DNA from: Brevibacillus laterosporus
GTDB lineage: Bacteria > Bacillota > Bacilli > Brevibacillales > Brevibacillaceae
Direction: 5' to 3'
Assembly (NCBI GenBank): GCA_007833815.1
Contig: CP033464.1
Location: 3,652,001-3,716,000, forward strand
DNA length: 64,000 bases
The translations under genes and the position numbers were made by a program. This document shows, in pieces, positions 10,401-22,400 of the stretch; position 1 is the first letter of the stretch, and the number at the start of each line of letters is the position of its first letter. The notes beneath the pieces were generated by a model, which had not been told where the DNA came from, did not search any database, and saw only the letters and a program-made list of their open reading frames with translations.

Positions 10401-13400
10401 GTCAAACAATGGATTCCTGCTCAAATCACGTCGAATTTGTAGCTTTTCAACAAGATTCTCAAATGGGTAATCCTGGTTTTGGAAAGCCCCTAGCGCATTA
10501 TGCTTCACTTCAGCTACAAATTCACGGAAAGTTAGCTCGCCTAGTGGTGCATTTTTCAAAGCGAGGGTATTAACAAACATACCGACGATATTCTCCACAT
10601 CTGCGTGTGATCTACCAGCAATCGGTGTACCAATAATAATTTCTTCTTGACCAGTGTATTTGGACAATAGCACATTGTAAGCTGCCAACAGAAGCATATA
10701 CAATGTTGCTCCCGTCTCATTAGACAAACGCTGTAAATCTGCCATAAGCTGTTTTCCTGAGCCAAAAATAATGTGATCTCCTTCAAAACTCTGTACAGAA
10801 GGTCTTGGGAAGTCAGTTTGCAGGTTCAGGATCGGTAATTCCCCTGCAAATGTATGAACCCAAAAATCTTCTTGTCTTTGAATGGCCTCAGATTGGAACA
10901 ACTCATTTTGCCACACTGCATAGTCTTTATACTGGATGTCAAGTTCAGGCAGATTTTGTTCATTATATAATTGGGCAAATTCTTTGATGATGATCTGCAT
11001 GGACACACCATCAGAAATGATATGATGCATATCCATTAAGAAGAGATGACGTTTTTCTGATAAGGTAACAAGACTTATTCTAAATAATGGAGCTATTTCC
11101 AAATCAAATGGTTGTATAAACTCTTCCACAATTTGTTCGACTTGATCCTCTGATGACTCTTGATAAGTAACAGAAAAATCTACAGTATCATGGATTTTCT
11201 GAACAGGCTCACCGTTGATCGTGTGGAAAGAAGTCCGCAGTGCTTCATGTCGGTTGACCAAGCTTCTCATCGCATAATCAAAACGCTTGTAATCCAAACT
11301 TCCCTCTATGAACATCACTCCAGGAACATTATAACTAATACCTGTTCCCTCGAATTGATGAAGGATATACATCCGTTTTTGTGCCGAAGAAACGGGATAA
11401 AAATCAGTCTGCGTAGCTTGCTGAATCGCTACGTACTTTCCTTTTTCTAGTCCAGCAATATAGGCTGCCAAGGAAAGGATTGTAGGCGTTTCAAACAGGA
11501 CTTTTAATGGTAATTCAACATGGAACACCTTGTGCACCGAGGAAATCACTGTCATTGCCTTTAGGGAATGCCCTCCCAATTCAAAGAAGTTGTCCAACAC
11601 ACCTATCTTGAATACCCCTAATACATTTTGCCAAATCTCGACCAATTGTTCCTCGATTTGATTACTTGGTGCTACGTATTCTGTTCCTGAAGTCAGTTCT
11701 CCATCTGGTTTTGGCAATGTCCTGCGATCTACTTTTCCATTTGGTGTGAGTGGCATTTTCTCCAGCTGAACAAAGAAAGTCGGTACCATATAGGAAGGGA
11801 GTTCCTCAGCTAGTTGCTCTCGCAATTTTGATAAAAGGATATTGTCTTCTGACACGTAATATGCACACAATGCTTTTTGGCCACTCTTATCCTCCACTAC
11901 GGTTATGACAGACTCCTTCACCTTATCTTGTCTAGCAAGAACAGATTCAATCTCTCCAATTTCAATACGGAACCCTCTAATTTTTACTTGTTGGTCGATT
12001 CGTCCTAAGTATTCAATCGTTCCATTAGGTAACCATCTGACCAAGTCTCCTGTACGATACAATTGCTCTCCCAGGACAAATGGGTTAGAGACAAATTTTT
12101 CTGCGGTTAACTCAGGTTTATTGATATACCCCCTTGCAACCCCTTCTCCTCCAACGCATAACTCACCCGGAACCCCGATTGGTTGTAGTTGATTAAATGG
12201 ATCGAGAACATAAGCTGTCGAGTTACTGATTGGCTTACCAATCGGTATGTTATCACTGAACTCCTCATCAATTCGGAAGCATGTAGAGAATGTGGTGTTC
12301 TCTGTTGGTCCATAGCCGTTCCAGATCACTAGGCTAGGATTTTTTTGTTTCACCTTATTAATGTGTTTAGGTGACAAGACATCTCCACCAACAATTAAGT
12401 CTGTAAGGCCAGCAAACATTTCCTCATTGTCTTGTGATAATTGATTAAATAGTGGTGATGTTAGCCACATTGTCGTAATTTGGTTTGTCTGTAAGAAGCC
12501 GCCTAATAACTCTGTATCCAACAAAATATCCTTGTTGACAAGATATAAGCGTGCTCCATGCAGCAAGGAACCAAAAATTTCAAAAGTCATCGCATCAAAA
12601 CCAATAGCACCTGTCTGAATCATTCGATCTTCTGGTTTCACCTGGACATAATTGGTGTTTTTCACTAGACGAACCACATTTCTATGCTCGACCATAACAC
12701 CTTTTGGTTTTCCAGTGGAACCGGATGTGTACATGATATAAGCCAAATCATTCGGATGATTGATACTTGGAAGATTAGTAGCATCTCCTTGGTATAAGCT
12801 TTCATCATCCAATAGAATCAGGTCTACTTCTTCCTGTACAAGTGGAGCTAAATGACGTAACGAAAGAACAATTTTAACTTCGCAATCTTCTAACATGTAA
12901 GAAATTCGTTCAGAAGGGTACTCAGGGTCAATCCCTAAATAAGCTCCTCCTGCTTTGAGAATCCCCATGATCGCTACAATCATTTCATGAGAGCGATCAG
13001 CCAAAAGACCGACAACCTGATTTGACTCTACGCCTCTTTGGCGTAGTGCACTCGCTACTTGATTGGCTCTATTATTTAACTCTTGATACGTTAATGTATT
13101 CCCTTCTGATATGACTGCTATATAATCTGGAGTCTTTTCTACTTGCTCCTCGAACCATTGGTGAATGGCTATCATCCTTGGGTAATCTGTTTTTGTATCA
13201 TTAAATTCAACAATGATTTGTTGCTTTTCTTCCTCAGATAACAAGCTGATCTCTGACAAAGCTACCTCTGGCTGCTTAGTGACAGCATGGATTATTTGTA
13301 AGAAATGACTAGCCATTCTTTCCATGCTTTCTTTCTTAAATAATCTCGTGCTATATACGAATGAGAACTGTAATCCCGATTTCTCTTCGTTCGCTTCCAG

Positions 13401-16400
13401 TGTAAGGTCAAACTTCGAATAGCCTCTTTGTGCAACATGAGGAGTTACCTGCACCTCTTCTAATGCAAAAGATTTCTTCTCCATATTCTGCAAAATAAAC
13501 ATGATGTCAAATAAAGGATTTCTACCTAGGTCTCTTTGAATTTCTAACTTTTCGACGAGTACTTCGAATGGATAATCCTGATTTTCATAGGCTTCCAAGG
13601 TATTTTGTTGTACTTCTGTCAAAAATGCTTTGAACGTTTTCATACCATTTGGATTATTTTTTAAAGCCAGTGTATTAACGAACATTCCCATTACTTTTTC
13701 TACATCAGGATGTGATCTACCAGCAATAGGAGACCCTACCACAATCTCTTCTTGACCAGAGTACTTGGAAAGTAAGACATTGAAGGCTGCCAACAATACC
13801 ATATATAACGTTGTTGATGTTTCATTAGCGAGTTTGTATAAATCCTCCATGACTTGTCTTCCAGTATGAAAAACAACTTGATCCCCATCGAAGCTCTGCA
13901 TAGTCGGTCTAGAATGATCTGTTGGCAAATTAAGAACAGGGATTTCTCCTGCAAATGTATTGATCCAATAGGCCTCCTGTTTCTTGAAAATGTCTGATTC
14001 AAACAGTTCATTTTGCCATACAGCAAAATCCTTGTATTGGATTCGAAGGTCTGGCAAGCTCTCACCACGATATAATTGAGCAAATTCCTCAAAGACAATC
14101 CCTGCTGATACACCATCTGAGATAATATGATGCATATCCATTAGGAATAGATGTTTCTCTTCCTCTATTTTGATAAGTCCAACACGTAATAACGGAGCTA
14201 CCTCAAGGTCAAAGGTTTGAATAAACTCATCCACCACTTGATCTACTTGTTCCTTCGATGCTTCTTTATAGAAAATTTCTAATTCCACCACTTGATGTAC
14301 ACGCTGCACTGGTTCACCGGTAACAGAATGGAAAGAGGTTCTCAACGCTTCATGTCTGTTCACTAAATGTTGAAGGGCGGCTTCAAAGCGCTGATGGTCC
14401 AGCTTACCATCCATGTATAGAGCACTAGGCATGTTGTAGATGGTTCCAGCTCCTTCAAACTGTCGAAGGATGTACATTCTTTTCTGTGCGGACGAAACCG
14501 GATAATATTCTTTTGGCAGGATAGGTTGAATGGCTGCATAATTACTTTTCTCTGCTTGATTAATGAACGTAGCTAACTGTGCAATAGTAGGCTTCTCAAA
14601 TATCAACTTCAGAGGAAGTTCAACACCACATTCTTTATGCACGTGAGACATAACCGTCATAGCTCTTAACGAATGACCACCTAAATCAAAGAAGCTATCA
14701 TTTACGCCAATCTTGTTAAGTCCTAATACATTCTCCCAAATCTCAACCAGTTTTTCTTCTGTTTCATTATGAGGAGCTACATATACGGTTCCCGAAACTG
14801 GATCTCCCTCTGGTTTTGGCAATGCTCCTTTGTCTACTTTTCCGTTTGGCGTTGTGGGGAATGCTTCCAGTTGTACAAAATAAGTCGGAACCATGTACTC
14901 AGGTAATTCTTTCGCTAGGTGTGCTCTCAGCTCAGGTAATAGAATTTCTTCTTCCGCTGTAAAGTACGCAGTTAAGAATTGCTGTCCATTTGTATCCTGA
15001 TGGACGACCACTATTGCCTCATTCATTTTATCGAATGTTAGAGTAGCATTTTCGATCTCACCGATTTCAATCCGATAGCCTCTAATTTTAACCTGTTCAT
15101 CCATGCGACCAATATATTCAATCGTGCCATCTGGCAACCACTTAGCAAAATCACCCGTTTTATACATGCGTTCACCTGGTACAAACGGATTAGGAACAAA
15201 TTTCTCTTTTGTAAGGTCTGGTCTGTTCAAATATCCTCTTGCTAATCCCGATCCACCGATGCATAATTCACCGATCACACCAATAGGTTGTAGGAGATGA
15301 TTGCTATCAAGAATATAGACAGCTACATTTGCTAAAGGACGACCGATTGTGATATTTTGCCCTACTTCAATTGAACGCTGAATCGTTGCAATAACACTAT
15401 TCTCTGTTGGGCCGTATTCATTGTTAATCTCAATGGAATGATTTTTTTGTTTAGCCTTTTGCACAATCTGAGGAGGTAATTTTTCTCCCCCTAGTGATAC
15501 GCATCGCAATTGGTGTAAGTCTTCTGACGTAGTGCAATCAAGGATTGCCTGAAACAAACTAGGTACGCCATGGTAATGCGTAATGGTTTTAGATACGATC
15601 AATTTTTTTAGAGCGAATGGGTCTTTTGCTTCTTCTTCCCTAGGCAAGATGGAAGTTGCTCCTCCCATCATTGCAGTAAACAAGCTAGCCACGAATCCAT
15701 CAAAAGCAAAGGAGAAGATCAATAGAACCTTATCATTTGGGTTAAAACCGTATTCCACTTTTCGCCATTGTAAGCAATTGGCGATAGACCGATGTTCAAT
15801 CATGACGCCTTTTGGTTTGCCTGTTGTACCCGATGTATAAATTACATAGGCAAGGTCAGTAGCTTGATTCACGCGGGATAGGTTTGTGCCATCGCCTACA
15901 TAGTTTTGCTCATCATGAAGATCCATCCATTTGATCTCGGTTGCTATTTGTTTTATCAGATGTGATTGAGTAAGAAGTATAGTAGCACCACTATCTTCAA
16001 GTAAGTATTCAATACGATCTTGTGGATAAGCTGGATCAATTGGCAAATAAGCTGCTCCTGATTTTAAAACCCCAAATATCCCCACAATCATTTCAACTGA
16101 TCGTTCTGTCATGATACCTACAATTTGATCGGGTTGTACTCCTTTATTCCGCAGAACCACGGCTAATTGGTTAGCTCTCTCATTTAACTGTCTATAAGTC
16201 AATGTTTGTCCAGCATAATGTAATGCGATGTGGTCAGGTGTTTTTTCTACTTGTTCTTCAAATAAACTCTGCACCGTGCTGTCCATTGGATAATGTACAT
16301 GAAAATCATTAAAGTCAACTAGTACTTGTTGTCTTTCCTCTGCGGTCAGCATGTTTATTTCTGATAAAGCAATCTCTGGATTTTTCGTCACTGCACGTAC

Positions 16401-19400
16401 AATTTGTAGGAAATGAGTTGCCATTTTTTCAATGGTTTCCTGTTTAAATAGCTTAGAGCAATATTCAAGGCAGAACACGATCTCTGCATTCTCTTCGGTT
16501 GCTTCTAAAGTAAGATCGAATTTAGCTTGTTTAACCTCGGTAATATACGGGCTAAAAGTTAAATTTTCAATTTCAAATATTTTCTTGTCAGTATTTTGTA
16601 AGATGAATATCGTGTCAAATAATGGGTTTCGGCTCAGTTCACGGTGTATATCCAGTTTTTCAACAAGCACTTCAAATGGATGGTCCTGATTTTCATAGGC
16701 TTGTAACGTGTTTTGTTTTACATCCTCTACAAATTCTTTAAACGACTTCGTTCCAACTGGATAATTTCGAAGAGCCAGAGTATTAACAAACATCCCCATA
16801 ATTTGCTCCACATCGGCGTGTGATCTGCCTGCGATAGGAGTTCCTACGATAATATCCTCTTGTCCAGAATACTTGGAAAGGAAAATATTATAGGCTGCTA
16901 ATAGAACCATGTAGAGAGTTGTACCTGTATCATTAGCAATTTGATATAACTCCTCCATCAAATCTGTTCCTGTATGAAAAATGAATCGGTCTCCATCAAA
17001 GCTTTTAGTCAGAGGCCGTGGGAAATCAGTCGACAGATTTAGGAGAGGAATTTCTCCTTCAAATGTATGGAGCCAATACGCTTCCTGCTTCTTCAAAACA
17101 CCAGATTCAAACCATTTGTTTTGCCAAGTAGCAAAATCTTTATATTGTAAACGAAGTTCAGTCATATCCTTACCTTGATACAGCTGCACAAATTCCTTGA
17201 TAAAGATTCCTAATGAAACCCCATCCGCGATAATATGGTGCATATCTAACAAGAAGAGATGACGCTCCTCTGTTAACTTGACAATTCCCACACGCAACAG
17301 TGGTGCAAGCGAAAGATCAAATGGCTGAATAAATTGAGTAACAAGTGTATCTACCTGATCTTCTGTTGATGTTGAATAGGAGATTGGTAAATCAATATTT
17401 TCATGTATACGTTGAACAATTTCTCCGTTCATGGAGTGGAAAGAAGTTCGTAACGATTCATGCCTTTGAACCAACGTTTTCATTGCAAATTCAAGACGCT
17501 GTACATCCAGACTGCCATCAATGTACATTACCCCTGGCATGTTATAACCAAGATCAGCCCCAGCTAACTGGCGAAGAATATACATTCTCTTTTGAGCGGA
17601 TGAAACAGGATAGTATTCCTGAGGCTGTACTGGTTGAATATCCGAATAATCGCCCTTGTCAGCATTTGCGATGTATGTAGCTAATTTTGCAATCGTTGGA
17701 TTTTCAAAAATCATTCTAAACGGTACATCTACTTGAAACACCTTATTTATCTTAGAGATCATGTTCATCGCTTTTAATGAATGACCGCCTAATTCAAAGA
17801 AGTTATCTTCCATTCCGATTTTGTTTACAGATAGAACTTCATTCCATATTTCACTTACCTGCATTTCAATATGGTTACGAGGAGCTACATATTCTACACC
17901 TGTAACAATAGAACCATCAGGTTTAGGAAGGGCACTACGATCCACCTTCCCATTTGGAGTAAGCGGGATTTTATCCATCCGAACAAAATAAGAAGGAATC
18001 ATATAGATTGGTAGAGCATTTCCAACATGCGCTCTCAAATCTGATACAGTTATTTCTTGTTCCGAAACAATGTAAGCATACAGCGAGTGAGAATTGTCCG
18101 CTTGTTGAGCAATAACGACCGCCTCTTTAATGAACTCGTGCTGTAATAATTGCTTCTCAATCTCACCTAGCTCAATACGATATCCTGCCATTTTTACCTG
18201 ATGATCTGCTCTACCTAAAAACTCTACGTTTCCATCTGACAAATATCTCGCCAAATCTCCAGTGCGGTACATGCTGGCACCTGATATAAATGGATTTGGA
18301 ACAAATTTTTCCTCTGTTAAGCTAGTCTGTTTCAAGTAGCCTTTGGAAACACCCTCACCACTAATGCATAACTCTCCAACGATACCTGATGGCACGATTT
18401 GGTTCCTTCCATCAAGCACGTATACCTGCGTATTCGCAATCGGTTTTCCGATGAATGGTCGTTCTACAAATTCAGTAATATTTTTTGTATCCAATAGATG
18501 AGTTACACATCCAATGGTCGTCTCAGTTGGCCCATAGTGATTCATGATTTGTGCAGAGGAATATTTTTCAAGATACCTTGTAACATCAGCAACTCGAATT
18601 GGCTCTCCTCCCATAACGATTAGCCGCAGAGAATCGCAATCATTTGTCATCATGAAAGATTCACTTTGCACAATCACGCTAAACAGTGAAGGAGTCATTT
18701 TTACGTACGTAATCTGATTCTCTCTCATATACGACATTAGATGCTCAGTATGGATGTACTCATCTTTTGTTAATAAGTGTAATTGACCGCCTGACAAAAG
18801 AGCTGAAAAAATTCCTGTATAACCTAAATCAAATGCGTAGGATGAGACAAGTACCGTTCTATCCTCAGGTGTTAAATGAGCTTGACGTGAAAATGCAGAT
18901 ACGTAGTTTATTACATTCCGATGAGCTATCTGTACTCCTTTAGGCACTCCTGTAGTTCCTGATGTATAAATGACATAAGCAAGATCCTCTGAGCTTACCT
19001 CCGTTACTTTTGGTAAACGCAAATCATGCTTCGTCATTACTTTATTCAACGAGATCGTGCTTACTGTCGTTGGAAGAGTATTTGACAAATCGCTCAAAGT
19101 AAGAATGACATCTACATCACTGTTTTCTAACATATAGCTAATCCGCTCTTCTGGAGCATCAGGGTCGATTGGTAGATAAGCCCCACCTGCTCCCCATATC
19201 CCCATGATTCCGACAATCATTTCTAAGGATGGCGGTGTCATGATTCCAACAATCTTATTCGAACTTACACCTTTTTCTTGTAAAAGAGCTGCTACATGAT
19301 TTGCTTTTTCATGTAGTTCCTGATAAGTTAATTTTTCTTTTCCGAACACAACTGCATCTTGTAACGGATATTTCTTTACGCACGATTCAAACAAGTTATA

Positions 19401-22400
19401 CAAGGTTAGATCACGTGGAAAATCAGCTATCACCCCAGATGTCTTATCCATAATTTTCACTTGATCTTCTTTGGTTAGAAGTGGGATTTCGACAAGTTTT
19501 TGCTCTACATTTTCAACAAAAGCACGTAGTATCATTTGGAAATGATTAGCAACCTGCTGGATGGTCTCACGCTTAAATAAGGCTGTACTGTATTGTAATT
19601 TGCAATGAATTTCTCCGTTTTCTTCAGTAGCAAAAAGTGTAATTTCCACTTTAGAGATGGAGTGAACAAAGGCATATGGTGTTATTGTCAACTGATCCAG
19701 CTCAAATGTGGTTTGGTCCATGTTCTGCAACACAAGCATTGTATCAAACAACGGATTTCGACTAAAATCCCGAGGTAAATCCAATTTGTCAACCAAAGCC
19801 TCAAATGGATAATCTTGATGTTCATACGCGCCTAGTGTCATTTGTTTCACTTCAGCGATAAGCTCGCTTACTGTTTTACTTGCTTCTGGGTAAGTTCGCA
19901 TTGCAAGTGTATTAATAAAGGTTCCCATAATACGCTCAACATCAGCATGTCTTCTTCCCGCAATTGGCGAGCCTACAATAATTTCTTCTTGCCCAGCATA
20001 CTTGGATAAAAGCACACTGTATGCAGAGAGCAACACCATATACAAGGTAGCTCCCGATTTTGCTGTTACGTCGTATAGACCAGAAGCCATTTGTTTTGGA
20101 ATAACAAAATCAACACCATCACCTTCAAAGCTTTGAACAGATGGTCTTCGCGAATCCGTAGGTAGCTGAAGTACCGGGATTTCACCTTTTAATGTGCCGA
20201 CCCAGTAGTTCTCTTGTTTCTCAAATATCTCAGATTGGAACAACTCATTTTGCCAAACAGCGAAATCCTTATACTGAATGCGTAGCTCAGGCAAGGTCTC
20301 ACCATGATAGAGCTTCATAAATTCTTCGACAAACACAGAGATAGATACTCCATCGGAAATGATATGGTGGATATCCATGATGAAGAGATGCTTCTGCTCT
20401 TCCAGAGTAACCAAGCCGACTCGAAGCAAAGGAGCAGCAGATAGATCAAATGGCTTAATAAAATCCTTAACAATTTGTTCTATTTGATCTTCCGTGGAAT
20501 CCATCCGAATCATTTGTAAATTAACATCAAGATGCACTTTTTGTGACGGTTCTCCGTTCACAGAATGGAAGGAAGTACGTAATGCTTCATGTCGATTCAC
20601 TATACTTTTCATTGCATATTCAAAACGCTGAGTATCTAAATTTCCTTCAATGATTAAAGCGCCTGGCATATTATAGCTAACACTATCCTCATTAAGCTGA
20701 TGAAGGATATACATTCTCTTTTGAGCAGAAGAAACTGGATAGTATTCTTGTGTTACTACAGGTTGAATAGCAGAGTACATTCCATTTTCAGTGTTGGCAA
20801 TAAAATGAGAAATGGCAGCAATGGTAGGTGTGTCAAATAGTACCTTCAAGGGTAAATCAACATTGAATGCCTTAGATACCTGCGAAATAACCGTCATCGC
20901 TTTTAGAGAATGTCCACCTAATTCAAAAAAGTTATCCAAAACGCCAATCTCATCTACACCTAATACACTCTTCCAAATCGTAACCATTTGGTCTTCGATT
21001 AGGTTTCGTGGTGCCACATATTCCACACCTGTGCGAATCACACCGTCAGGTTTTGGTAATTTTTTTCTTTCTACTTTACCGTTGGATGTTAAAGGGATTT
21101 CTTCCAATCGGATGAAGTAGGATGGGATCATATAGGATGGCAAGGTGCTTCCTACATGTTCACGGAGTTCGGAAATAGGTAACTCAACATTAGAAACAAG
21201 GTAAGCATATAGAACGTTTTGAGATGATTCATCTTTCTCTACAATAACGACAGCTTCTTTGATCATTTGATGCTGTACTAATTTTGCTTCAATCTCGCCC
21301 ATTTCGATCCGATGCCCTCTAATTTTTACCTGATGGTCGGTTCTTCCTACATATTCCATATTTCCATCTGGCAACCATTTCGCAAGATCACCTGTCCGAT
21401 ACATTCTCTCCCCCGGTATAAAGGGACTTTCCATAAATTTATCTGCTGTCAAATCAGGGCGATTCAAATATCCTCTGGCAATTCCATCTCCAGCAATGTA
21501 CATCTCTCCAATTGAGCCGATAGGCACGGGATGCAAGGCATCATCTAATAGATAGATTTTGACATTGTCGGCTGGTACTCCAATCGGGACCGAATTTTGT
21601 GCAGTATTGTTAGGGTCAAATACATAAATCATGCAACCTACTACGGTTTCAGTAGGCCCATACTCATTCATAATCTGGACATTTCCACCGAAATTGCTAT
21701 ATATTTTGTTAGCTAGCTGTGTATGTAAGTTCTCACCGCCAACAATAAATCTTCTAATATTGCTAGTTGATCCATCGAACTCTTCCATTAACCTTAGATG
21801 TGTTGGTGTTAACTTAATGATTCCAACTTTATTTTCTTTGAGGATGTCTTGAATGACCTGTACCTTGTCTTCTCCTCTATAAATGTGGATCGTATTACCG
21901 GAAACAAGCGGTGTAAAAATTGACGTGACTGTCAAATCAAACGAAATGGAAGAATAGAGTGGGAAATGAACCGTCTCATTTTGCACATACACTTTTTTGG
22001 CCCACCAAATATAATTGACAAGCCCTTGATGAGTGATCATGGCTCCTTTAGGATTTCCAGTAGAACCTGAGGTATAGATGATATAGGCCAAGTCACTCGT
22101 TTTGTTTACACATTCAAGATTGGCAGAATTTCCTTGGTACAGCTCTTGATTGTCTAGGTAAAGAATCTCTCCGTTAAAATCAAGTTTATGTGAAAGCTTT
22201 TGCTGTGTAAGCAATATAGTTGTTTGACTATCTTCTAGCAAATACTGAATTCGATCTTCTGGATAATCAGGATCAATAGGTAAATATGTAGCCCCAGATT
22301 TTAAAATAGCCAGTATCCCCACAACTAGCTCTAAGGAATGTTCTACCATAATTGAAACAACACTATCGACAGTAACTCCTTTCTCTCTTAACAAATGCGC

